Below are positions 1 through 6,257 of a stretch of 6,981 nt of DNA, piece by piece. Origin of the DNA: Collinsella sp. (lineage in GTDB: Bacteria > Actinomycetota > Coriobacteriia > Coriobacteriales > Coriobacteriaceae). Under the pieces are notes generated by a model that ran no database searches, was not told the origin of the DNA, and was given only the letters and a program-made list of their open reading frames with translations. The translations under genes were made by a program, and so were the position numbers. How positions within the stretch are numbered: the first letter of the stretch is position 1; every line of letters starts with the position of its first letter. The DNA lies in assembly GCA_022728415.1 (NCBI GenBank), contig JAIJJM010000114.1, positions 1 through 6,981 on the forward strand, written 5' to 3'.

Positions 1-1608
1 TCCCGCCCCAGCCTGGTGCTGGCACACAGTGCCCGAACATTAATGGACCGCTTTAATGAATCACTCTGGTCCGGTGATTTAGTCGGGTCAGAAGAACCGG
101 ATGAACAAACGTTCAGTCAGGGATGTGCGGCCTGGTTTGCCGACAGTAACAAGAAGGCGTTGCTGGCTGAAATTGGCGTCGGCACGCTGGATCAGGCGAT
201 GATGGCGGTGATGCCGTTCAAACATAATAATCTGCGGCTTCTGGGGCTGAGTAACAAAATCCTGCTGGCTGATGAGATCCACGCTTGTGACGCTTACATG
301 TCGTGCATTCTTGAAGGGTTGATCGAGCGGCAGGCGCGTGGCGGAAACAGCGTTATTTTGCTTTCTGCCACGTTATCTCAACAGCAGCGCGACAAACTCG
401 TCGCTGCCTTTGCGCGGGGTACAGAGGGCCTGCAAGAAGCTCCGTTCCTGGAAAAGGATGATTACCCCTGGCTGACGCATGTCACGAAATCCGATGTGAA
501 CTCACACCGGGTAGCGACGCGCAAAGACGTTGAGCGTAGCGTCAGCGTGGGTTGGCTTCATAGTGAACAAGAGTGTATTGCGCGTATCGAATCGGCGGTA
601 AGTCAGGGGAAATGCATCGCCTGGATCCGGAATTCTGTCGATGACGCTATTAAGGTTCATCGTCAGCTGCTTGCCCGCGGCGTCATTCCTGCTTCCAGCC
701 TTTCACTTTTTCATAGCCGCTTTGCTTTTAGCGATCGCCAGCGAATTGAAACGGAGACACTGGCACGCTTTGGTAAATATTGTAGTTTACAGAGAGCGTC
801 GCAAGTCATTGTTTGTACACAAGTAATTGAGCAAAGCGTGGATATTGACCTGGACGAAATGATCTCCGACCTGGCCCCTGTTGATTTGCTGATTCAGCGA
901 GCAGGACGATTACAGCGGCATATCCGCGATATTAATGGTCAGTTAAAGCGTGACGGAAAGGACGAGCGTTCCCCCCCTGAATTGCTGATTCTGGCTCCCG
1001 TCTGGGACGACTCTCCTGGCGACGAATGGTTTGGCAGTGCCATGCGTAACAGTGCATTTGTCTATCCCGATCATGGGCGAATCTGGCTGACGCAGCGTGT
1101 GCTGCGTGAGCAAGGTGCTATTCAGATGCCACACTCAGCCCGGCTTCTTATTGAATCCGTCTACGGTGAGGACGTGGTAATGCCGGAAGGATTTGCCCGC
1201 AGCGAGCAGGAGCAAGTGGGCAAATATTACTGTGATCGCGCAAGGGCTAAAAAGTTTGTGCTGAACTTCAGGCCCGGCTATGCCGCCAATATCAACGATT
1301 ACCTCCCGGAAAAACTGTCGACACGTCTGGCTGAGGAGTCTGTTTCCCTGTGGCTGGCTACCTGTATTGACGGTGTGGTGAAGCCTTATGCCACCGGTGC
1401 TCACGCATGGGAAATGAGCGTTGTCAGAGTGCGCCGAAGCTGGTGGAAAAAACATCGGGATGAGTTTTCTTTACTGGAAGGGGATGCGTTCAGGCAGTGG
1501 TGCATTGAACAGCGGCAAGATCCGGAGATGGCAAACGTGATTTTAGTCACCGATGACGAAAGTTGCGGGTATTCGGCTATGGAAGGATTGACTGGCAAGG
1601 TTGGTTGA
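1..1608 (+). CDS. cas3: CRISPR-associated helicase/nuclease Cas3, C-terminal 535 residues (5' truncated by window)
   Basis: Cas3 is the effector of type I interference: once Cascade forms an R-loop, it is recruited by CasA, nicks the displaced strand with its HD domain and translocates 3'-5' as an ATP-driven SF2 helicase. The reading frame is open from the first base, so the gene starts upstream; the GTG at 16 lies inside the domain and is not a start. Visible in order are the motif II box DEIH (271-282), motif III SAT (364-372), motif V around TQVIEQSVDID (817-849), motif VI QRAGRLQRH (895-921), and then the accessory C-terminal domain to the TGA at 1606-1608. The HD nuclease domain and Walker A (motif I) must lie upstream; K-12 Cas3 is 888 residues, so about 350 are missing. 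No frameshift or stop is seen. The protein keeps the family motifs but otherwise differs strongly from K-12. It is upstream of and collinear with casA. The family assignment is secure; integrity of the N-terminal half cannot be judged. Confidence 0.97.
   Translation, partial: SRPSLVLAHSARTLMDRFNESLWSGDLVGSEEPDEQTFSQGCAAWFADSNKKALLAEIGVGTLDQAMMAVMPFKHNNLRLLGLSNKILLADEIHACDAYMSCILEGLIERQARGGNSVILLSATLSQQQRDKLVAAFARGTEGLQEAPFLEKDDYPWLTHVTKSDVNSHRVATRKDVERSVSVGWLHSEQECIARIESAVSQGKCIAWIRNSVDDAIKVHRQLLARGVIPASSLSLFHSRFAFSDRQRIETETLARFGKYCSLQRASQVIVCTQVIEQSVDIDLDEMISDLAPVDLLIQRAGRLQRHIRDINGQLKRDGKDERSPPELLILAPVWDDSPGDEWFGSAMRNSAFVYPDHGRIWLTQRVLREQGAIQMPHSARLLIESVYGEDVVMPEGFARSEQEQVGKYYCDRARAKKFVLNFRPGYAANINDYLPEKLSTRLAEESVSLWLATCIDGVVKPYATGAHAWEMSVVRVRRSWWKKHRDEFSLLEGDAFRQWCIEQRQDPEMANVILVTDDESCGYSAMEGLTGKVG
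1439..1446 (+). other. Chi octamer (GCTGGTGG) in cas3
   Basis: An exact E. coli Chi sequence on the + strand, in codons for Ser-Trp-Trp of Cas3. Chi turns RecBCD from degradation to recombination and, in E. coli, limits where spacers are taken from. The motif is exact; activity assumes an E. coli-type RecBCD. Confidence 0.6.
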
Positions 1609-1658
1609 GATGCCTGCGACAGGGCTCTCTGAATAGTTGATACACCGAAAAGGATGGA

Positions 1659-1709
1659 ATGATGGACAACCGACCTGGGATGGTCTTTTTTACGAGAGGA
1701 TGCGTATGA
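1659..1709 (+). CDS. Candidate 16-aa leader peptide, stop overlapping the casA start
   Basis: A short open frame (MMDNRPGMVFFTRGCV) begins at ATG 1659, or at the adjoining ATG 1662. It is preceded by AAAAGGA at 1648-1654 with a 4-nt gap. Its TGA (1707-1709) overlaps the casA ATG (1706-1708) as ATGA, the same coupling arrangement used between casA and casB. This is what a translationally coupled upstream ORF looks like: ribosomes ending here would sit on the casA start. It matches no family I know and could be a chance ORF, since a frame this short is not improbable. Its third to last codons also overlie the casA ribosome site and a weak hairpin followed by six T. The open frame and signals are seen directly; the role is inference. 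Confidence 0.3.
   Translation: MMDNRPGMVFFTRGCV
1672..1691 (+). terminator. Weak hairpin plus T6 upstream of casA (attenuator-like, doubtful)
   Basis: GACC at 1672-1675 can pair with GGTC at 1682-1685 across a 6-nt loop, and six T residues follow directly (1686-1691). The layout is that of an intrinsic terminator, but the stem is only four base pairs, well below that of efficient terminators. At best it could be a pause or partial attenuator between cas3 and casA, inside the candidate leader ORF. Chance is the more likely explanation. Confidence 0.12.
1695..1700 (+). promoter_or_regulatory. casA ribosome binding site
   Basis: AGAGGA lies 5 nt before ATG 1706. It favours the start giving MNSFSLLTTPWLPV, whose first residues align with the K-12 CasA N-terminus (MNLLIDNWIPV). 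The in-frame ATG at 1700 overlaps this site, and the in-frame TTG at 1637 has no comparable signal, so both are poorer starts. Confidence 0.7.
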
Positions 1710-3268
1710 ACTCGTTTTCACTTCTGACAACCCCGTGGTTGCCTGTTCGTTTCAAAGATGGAACGACAGGCAAACTGGCGCCTGTCGATCTGGCGGATGA
1801 AAATGTTGTCGATATTGCTGCGCCACGGGCAGATCTCCAGGGAGCGGCATGGCAGTTTTTGCTGGGGCTACTACAAACCAGCTTTGCGCCAAAAGATCAT
1901 CGTCGTTGGGATGATATCTGGGAAGACGGACTGGAAGTTGAAAAGCTACGGGAAGCATTGCTGTCCTTAGAACACGCTTTCCAGTTTGGGCCAGATTCCC
2001 CTTCATTTATGCAGGATTTTGAGGCGCTCACGGGAGATAAAGTTCAGGTCGCTTCACTACTGCCTGAGATTCCCGGCGCTCAAACAACGAAGTTTAATAA
2101 AGACCACTTTATCAAGCGTGGTGTAACGGAATACCTGTGCCCACATTGTTCTGCGTTAGCTCTGTTCTCCCTACAGTTAAATGCGCCGTCAGGTGGTAAA
2201 GGCTACCGCACCGGCTTACGCGGCGGTGGGCCGATGACCACGCTGATTGAATTACAGGAATATCAGGGCAATCAACAAACTCCCTTGTGGCGCAAAATGT
2301 GGCTCAACGTGATGCCGCAGGATGAAGCCGATTTACCGCTACCCAAAAAATTTGACGATCTGGTTTTCCCCTGGCTTGGCCCGACGCGCACCAGCGAACT
2401 GGCCGGTGCGGTGGTAACCGATGATCAGGTTAATAAACTCCAGGCGTACTGGGGAATGCCGCGGCGTATTCGTATTGATTTTAATACCACGACAGTCGGC
2501 AACTGCGATATTTGCGGCGAGCAGAACGACGCGCTCCTGAGCCTGATGACGACCAAAAATTACGGTGCGAATTATGCCATGTGGCAGCATCCCTTAACGC
2601 CTTACCGTGTACCACTTAAAGAGGGTGGCGAGTTTTACTCCGTTAAACCACAACCGGGCGGTTTAATCTGGCGTGACTGGTTAGGCCTTATCGAAACGGG
2701 TAAATCAGAAAACAATACGGAACTTCCCGCGCTGGTGGTGAAACTCTTTAATGCCAGCAGTCTGAAACAGGCAAAAGTGGGCCTGTGGGGATTTGGTTAT
2801 GATTTCGACAACATGAAAGCGCGCTGTTGGTACGAACACCATTTCCCTCTATTGCTCAATAAAAAAGAAGGCCAGATACCAAAGCTGCGGCTGGCTGCGC
2901 AAACGGCTTCACGGATTCTAAGTCTGTTACGGAGTGCATTGAAAGAAGCATGGTTCTCTGATCCAAAAGGTGCAAGGGGTGATTTTAGTTTTGTGGATAT
3001 CGACTTCTGGAACAAAACTCAGCATCGCTTTCTGAGGTTCGTGCGCCAAATTGAAGAAGGTCAGGATGCGGATGAATTACTCAGCAAATGGAATAAGGAA
3101 ATTTGGTTATTCGCGCGTCAGGATTTTGACGAGCGTGTATTCACTAATCCTTATGAGCCCGTTAATTTGGAACGCATCATGACCGCGCGCAAGAAATATT
3201 TTACAACATCGGCGGAGAAGCAAAGTGCTAAAGCCGCCAGGGAGAAAAAGCAGGAGGCTGCTGAATGA
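1706..3268 (+). CDS. casA: Cascade large subunit CasA (Cse1/Cas8e)
   Basis: CasA is the large subunit of Cascade. It reads the PAM in duplex DNA, starts unwinding and recruits Cas3. This protein has 520 residues (K-12: 502). Residues 1-11 match the K-12 start (NW-IPV type). Four cysteines in two knuckles, CPHC (145-148) and CDIC (267-270), correspond to the zinc ligands C140/C143/C250/C253 of K-12. A glycine-rich segment with GLRGGGP (about 171-177) matches the K-12 GLRGG region. Lys284 lies where the PAM-contacting K268 falls once one gap is allowed, just before WQHP (WPHP in K-12). The segment GYDFDNMKARCW (364-375) replaces K-12 GYRNNQASIL, which holds the Gln wedge. The C-terminal bundle ends in a Lys/Ala/Glu-rich tail (about 496-520). 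The stop overlaps casB by ATGA. The gap to cas3 is 97 nt. Identity is firm; the residue-level PAM inferences rest on a by-eye alignment to remembered K-12 sequence. Confidence 0.96.
   Translation: MNSFSLLTTPWLPVRFKDGTTGKLAPVDLADENVVDIAAPRADLQGAAWQFLLGLLQTSFAPKDHRRWDDIWEDGLEVEKLREALLSLEHAFQFGPDSPSFMQDFEALTGDKVQVASLLPEIPGAQTTKFNKDHFIKRGVTEYLCPHCSALALFSLQLNAPSGGKGYRTGLRGGGPMTTLIELQEYQGNQQTPLWRKMWLNVMPQDEADLPLPKKFDDLVFPWLGPTRTSELAGAVVTDDQVNKLQAYWGMPRRIRIDFNTTTVGNCDICGEQNDALLSLMTTKNYGANYAMWQHPLTPYRVPLKEGGEFYSVKPQPGGLIWRDWLGLIETGKSENNTELPALVVKLFNASSLKQAKVGLWGFGYDFDNMKARCWYEHHFPLLLNKKEGQIPKLRLAAQTASRILSLLRSALKEAWFSDPKGARGDFSFVDIDFWNKTQHRFLRFVRQIEEGQDADELLSKWNKEIWLFARQDFDERVFTNPYEPVNLERIMTARKKYFTTSAEKQSAKAAREKKQEAAE
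2731..2738 (+). other. Chi octamer (GCTGGTGG) in casA
   Basis: An exact Chi sequence on the + strand in codons for Ala-Leu-Val-Val of CasA. It has the same orientation as the other two copies in this operon. Confidence 0.6.
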
Positions 3269-3801
3269 GTATTGTAAAAGAGGAGCACAAAGCCACGCTG
3301 CGCAAATGGCACGAGGAATTGCAGGAGAAACGCGGCGAACGTGCCAGTCTGCGGCGTAGTACGACGGTTAATGATGTTTGTCTGACGGATGGATTTCGCC
3401 TGTTTCTGAAGAACAGACAAATAAAGTGGCAGGATGAACCTGAGTGGCGTATCACCGCACTAGCGCTGATAGCCGCAGTTAGCGCCAATGTTAAAGCCAT
3501 TGATGAACGGCAGCCTTTTGCCGCGCAGCTGGCGGCGGTAATGTCAAAGGGGCGTTTTACTCGCCTCTCGGCAGTAAAAACACCGGATGAATTACTGCGC
3601 CAGTTACGGCGCGCAGTCAGATTATTAAACGGTTCCGTCAATCTTGACTCTCTGGCAGAGGGGGTCTTCCGCTGGTGCCAGGAGAGCGACGACCTGCTCA
3701 ATCATCACCGCCGCCAGCAGCGGCCAACCGAATTTATCCGTATCCGCTGGGCGCTGGAATATTACCAGGCTGGCGACGCCGATAACGAACAAAATCAATA
3801 A
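3265..3801 (+). CDS. casB: Cascade small subunit CasB (Cse2/Cas11e)
   Basis: CasB is the all-helical small subunit; a dimer forms the belly of Cascade, stabilising crRNA and the displaced DNA strand. The product has 178 residues against 160 in K-12. Weak but ordered matches are visible: a helix with L12-R-K-W15 followed by basic residues (R23, R26, R30, R31) as in the K-12 LYRAW...RR stretch, an F44-R-L-F motif (K-12 FYRLV), a basic helix LRQLRRAVRLL (111-121) matching K-12 MVQLRRLL, and a late LAEGVFRW (130-137). Many Arg and Lys residues fit a nucleic-acid-binding surface. The start ATG overlaps the casA TGA (ATGA), and AGGAGG at 3252-3257 lies 7 nt upstream, so translation is probably coupled to casA. 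The family is poorly conserved, so position between casA and casC carries much of the weight. No membrane segment or signal peptide is seen. Confidence 0.92.
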   Translation: MSIVKEEHKATLRKWHEELQEKRGERASLRRSTTVNDVCLTDGFRLFLKNRQIKWQDEPEWRITALALIAAVSANVKAIDERQPFAAQLAAVMSKGRFTRLSAVKTPDELLRQLRRAVRLLNGSVNLDSLAEGVFRWCQESDDLLNHHRRQQRPTEFIRIRWALEYYQAGDADNEQNQ

Positions 3802-3812
3802 AGGACTATCTC

Positions 3813-4868
3813 ATGACAACATTTATTCAGCTTCATTTGTTAACCGCTTACCCTGCTGCCAACCTTAACCGTGATGATACTGGTGCGCCAAAAACTGTGG
3901 TACTGGGTGGCGCAACGCGTCTGCGCGTTTCCTCACAAAGTCTGAAACGTGCGTGGCGCACTTCTGCACTTTTTGAACAGGCACTGGCGGGCCATATTGG
4001 TATTCGTAGTGGGCGTATTGCGCGTGAGGCGGCAACTATCCTGATTGAGAAAGGAATCGAAGAGAAAAAAGCCATCGAATGGGCGGCAAAAATTGCGGAT
4101 TATCTTGGGAAAGCTAAAAACGACAAAAAACCAAAAGATCCGCTCACTAACGCCGAAACTGAACAATTAGTTCATATCAGCCCGGCAGAATTTGACGCCG
4201 TAAAAGCGCTGGCCCATCAGCTTGCAGAAGAAAAGCGCGCGCCAAAAGAGGAAGATCTCGCGTTGTTACGCAAAGACCGTATGGCGGTAGATATTGCCAT
4301 GTTTGGTCGTATGCTGGCGAATAAACCCGAGTTTAATGTTGAAGCCGCCTGCCAGGTAGCGCACGCATTTGGTGTCAGTGAAACGATTGTCGAAGATGAT
4401 TTTTTCACCGCCGTTGATGATTTGCGCCAGGCTTCTGAAGATGCCGGTGCCGGGCATCTTGGTGAAACCGGATTCGGTTCTGCACTGTTCTACACCTATA
4501 TCTGCATTGATAAAGATCTGCTGGTCGAAAACCTCGGCGGTGACGAAGCGTTAGCTAATCAGACCATACGCGCCTTTACGGAAGCCGCGCTTAAAGTCTC
4601 CCCAACCGGCAAACAGAACAGCTTTGCCAGCCGTGCCTACGCCTCCTGGGCGATGGCAGAAAAAGGTACCGAACAACCGCGTTCTCTGGCGGCGGCTTTC
4701 TATGAACCCATTAATGGCACCCGGCAGTTAGAGGTGGCGGTGCAGCGTATTACAACGCTTCGCGAAAACATGAATACGGTCTACGAACAGAAGACCGAAT
4801 GCGCAAGTTTTGACGTGATGAACAAACAGGGAAGCATGAAGGACGTGCTGGACTTTATCTGCGCGTAA
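3813..4868 (+). CDS. casC: Cascade backbone subunit CasC (Cas7e/Cse4)
   Basis: Six copies of this RAMP/RRM-fold protein form the helical backbone that holds the crRNA spacer in short segments. It has 351 residues (K-12: 363). Conserved blocks align to K-12 at nearly the same numbers: LNRDD (18-22), SSQSLKRA (40-47, including Lys45, known in K-12 to contact crRNA), VDIAMFGRM (159-167), FFTAVDDL (197-204) and HLG (215-217) before the strand of the core fold. Between these blocks the sequence is largely unlike K-12. The helical finger region includes a Lys-rich stretch, GKAKNDKKPKDP (99-110), and a Lys/Glu-rich helix (about 131-155). The start is supported by AAAGGA at 3800-3805, 7 nt upstream, which overlaps the casB stop; the gap from casB is 11 nt. 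Being needed in six copies, it is usually the most abundant Cascade protein; nothing in the sequence beyond a good ribosome site shows how that would be achieved here. Confidence 0.97.
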   Translation: MTTFIQLHLLTAYPAANLNRDDTGAPKTVVLGGATRLRVSSQSLKRAWRTSALFEQALAGHIGIRSGRIAREAATILIEKGIEEKKAIEWAAKIADYLGKAKNDKKPKDPLTNAETEQLVHISPAEFDAVKALAHQLAEEKRAPKEEDLALLRKDRMAVDIAMFGRMLANKPEFNVEAACQVAHAFGVSETIVEDDFFTAVDDLRQASEDAGAGHLGETGFGSALFYTYICIDKDLLVENLGGDEALANQTIRAFTEAALKVSPTGKQNSFASRAYASWAMAEKGTEQPRSLAAAFYEPINGTRQLEVAVQRITTLRENMNTVYEQKTECASFDVMNKQGSMKDVLDFICA

Positions 4869-4878
4869 GGGGCGGCTT

Positions 4879-5625
4879 ATGAGCCAATATCTGATTTTTC
4901 AGCTTCATGGGCCAATGGCATCCTGGGGCGTCGATGCCCCCGGCGAAGTGCGTCATACCCATGAACTGCCTTCGCGCTCAGCATTGCTGGGGCTGCTGGC
5001 TGCCGGGGTAGGGATTCGGCGTGATGATACCGAACGCTTAAACGCGTTTAATCGCCACTATTCACTGGTGGTTTGCGCCAGCCGTAACCCGCGCTGGGCA
5101 CGGGATTATCACACTATCCAGATGCCAAAAGAGGTGCGTAAAGCGCGTTATTTCAGCCGTCGCGAAGAGTTGAGCGACCCTGATCTTCTGAGCGCGATTA
5201 TCTCCCGGCGCGACTACTACACCGATGCCTGGTGGATGGTGGCGGTGGCAACAACAGCCGATGCGCCTTACAGCCTCGAACAGTTGCAGGACGGTTTACG
5301 CCATCCAGTTTTTCCGCTTTATCTGGGGCGAAAAAGTCATCCGCTGGCATTACCTCTTGCGCCGTTACTGCTCGAAGGCAACGCGTGTGATGCCTTATGT
5401 AATGCATACCAACAGTATCAGGATCATTTCCATAAACTGAAAGTCTCACTCCCGAAACTTCAGGATGAATGCTGGTGGGAAGGGGAACACGACGGCCTGG
5501 TCGCGAGCAAAATATTACGCCGTCGGGATGTTCCTTTAAATCGTCAGCAGTGGTTGTTTGGGGAACGCACCATCAATCAGGGGCCGTGGCTCAGCAAGGA
5601 GGAACCATGTACCTCTCAAGAATAA
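4879..5625 (+). CDS. casD: Cascade subunit CasD (Cas5e)
   Basis: Cas5e is a RAMP protein that binds the 5' handle of the crRNA and caps one end of the CasC filament next to CasA. In type I-E it is not the processing nuclease. The protein has 248 residues (K-12: 224). The N-terminal strand and glycine turn LIFQLHGPMASWG (5-17) match K-12 LILRLAGPMQAWG. PSRSALLGLLAAGVGI (31-46) matches PTRSGLLGLLGACLGI, the most typical Cas5 helix. DYHT (76-79), RRDYYTDA (110-117) and YLGRKSHPL (148-156, K-12 YLGRRSCPL) follow in the expected order. The C-terminal part (after about 165) is longer and has little resemblance to K-12. AAGGGG at 4867-4872 lies 6 nt before the ATG and overlaps the casC stop. The gap to casC is 10 nt, and the last 19 nt overlap casE. 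Confidence 0.96.
   Translation: MSQYLIFQLHGPMASWGVDAPGEVRHTHELPSRSALLGLLAAGVGIRRDDTERLNAFNRHYSLVVCASRNPRWARDYHTIQMPKEVRKARYFSRREELSDPDLLSAIISRRDYYTDAWWMVAVATTADAPYSLEQLQDGLRHPVFPLYLGRKSHPLALPLAPLLLEGNACDALCNAYQQYQDHFHKLKVSLPKLQDECWWEGEHDGLVASKILRRRDVPLNRQQWLFGERTINQGPWLSKEEPCTSQE
5471..5478 (+). other. Chi octamer (GCTGGTGG) in casD
   Basis: An exact Chi sequence on the + strand in codons for Cys-Trp-Trp of CasD. It is the third co-oriented copy; I found no copy of the reverse complement in the window. Confidence 0.6.
5596..5602 (+). promoter_or_regulatory. casE ribosome binding site inside casD
   Basis: AAGGAGG, a near-perfect anti-16S match, lies 4 nt before ATG 5607 within the casD coding region. 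It decides the casE start: the same frame is open upstream to an ATG at 5469, but only 5607 gives the conserved MYLSR N-terminus and puts the catalytic histidine at residue 20. Confidence 0.8.
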
Positions 5626-6257
5626 CCTTACATACCGGCCAGCTTTCGCCTGCGCAGTTGCTGCATCTGGTGGATCGCGGTGAATATGTGATGCATCAGT
5701 GGCTGTGGGATCTTTTCCCTGGCGGCAAAGAAAGGCAATTTCTTTATCGTCGGGAAGAACTCCAGGGCGCGTTTCGCTTTTTTGTCCTCTCGCAGGAACG
5801 CCCGGCGGAAAGTGATACGTTCACCATAGAATGCCGGTCATTTGCGCCCGAGCTGCGTACCGGACAACAACTTTGTTTCAACCTGCGGGCGAATCCAACA
5901 ATCTGTAAATCGGGCAAGCGCCACGATCTGCTGATGGAGGCGAAACGGCAGGTGAGGGGACAGGCGGAAGGAAGTGATGTCTGGTTGCATCAACAACAGG
6001 CGGCGCTGGACTGGCTGGCAGCGCAGGGGGAAAGAAGTGGTTTTACACTACTGGATACCTCGGTTGATGCCTACCGACAACAGCAACTCCGGCGGGAAAA
6101 CTCCCGGCAACTGATCCAGTTCAGTAGTGTGGATTATACGGGGATGCTTACGGTCACCGAACCCGGGTTATTTCTGCAACGTCTTAGCCAGGGATATGGC
6201 AAAAGCCGGGCGTTCGGCTGTGGTCTGATGCTGATCAAACCCGGAGCAGAGGCGTGA
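5607..6257 (+). CDS. casE: Cascade crRNA endoribonuclease CasE (Cas6e/Cse3)
   Basis: Cas6e cleaves pre-crRNA at the base of the repeat hairpin without metal and stays bound to the 3' hairpin as the head of Cascade. The protein has 216 residues (K-12: 199). MYLSRI (1-6) matches K-12 MYLSKV, and His20 falls exactly at the catalytic histidine position of K-12 CasE. HQWLWDLFP (30-38) matches HQGLWHLFP. NLRANPTICKSGKR (92-105) corresponds to the K-12 LRANPI...KR segment. A basic, Gln-rich stretch YRQQQLRRENSRQ (156-168) is a plausible RNA-groove element. The C-terminal GYGKSRAFGCGLMLI (196-210) is the typical glycine-rich loop of Cas6 proteins (K-12 GIGPAKAMGCGL). The first 19 nt overlap casD and the stop overlaps cas1 (GTGA), so it is tightly coupled on both sides. 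The enzyme looks intact. The cognate repeat is outside the window, so repeat specificity cannot be checked. Confidence 0.96.
   Translation: MYLSRITLHTGQLSPAQLLHLVDRGEYVMHQWLWDLFPGGKERQFLYRREELQGAFRFFVLSQERPAESDTFTIECRSFAPELRTGQQLCFNLRANPTICKSGKRHDLLMEAKRQVRGQAEGSDVWLHQQQAALDWLAAQGERSGFTLLDTSVDAYRQQQLRRENSRQLIQFSSVDYTGMLTVTEPGLFLQRLSQGYGKSRAFGCGLMLIKPGAEA
6243..6246 (+). promoter_or_regulatory. Modest ribosome binding site of cas1
   Basis: GGAG lies 7 nt before the GTG at 6254, inside casE. It is a weaker signal than the AAGGAGG of casE and fits a GTG start that depends partly on coupling to casE translation. An AGAGG at 6248-6252 is too close to the start to serve. Confidence 0.5.

Noticed and set aside
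16..18. GTG as a cas3 start
   Set aside because: The frame is open to the window edge and this codon lies well inside the helicase domain, near the DEIH box.
1447..1452. A6 followed by C in cas3 as a possible -1 frameshift site
   Set aside because: The zero frame reads AAA AAA CAT, not A AAA AAC, so it lacks the phase of a slippery heptamer, and the conserved frame continues normally.
1610..1636. Eight-codon minigene (MPATGLSE) directly after the cas3 stop
   Set aside because: It has no real ribosome site of its own and is too short to separate from chance; only the 1659-1709 frame has supporting signals.
1637..1705. In-frame extension of casA to a TTG at 1637
   Set aside because: There is no family resemblance before MNSFSLL, TTG is a rare start, and the ribosome site AGAGGA points to ATG 1706.
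1401..1730. 109-codon open frame on the - strand across the cas3-casA junction
   Set aside because: Most of it is a shadow of the cas3 end. No motif and no convincing start signal are seen.
3228..3701. 157-codon open frame on the - strand across casA/casB
   Set aside because: It is antisense to well-supported genes, its composition is rich in Ser/Arg as expected for a shadow, and it has no recognisable family.
5469..5606. Upstream in-frame extension of casE to an ATG at 5469
   Set aside because: It lies wholly inside casD, has no good ribosome site, and adds a basic, low-quality sequence with no Cas6e resemblance. ATG 5607 has AAGGAGG and gives the conserved N-terminus.
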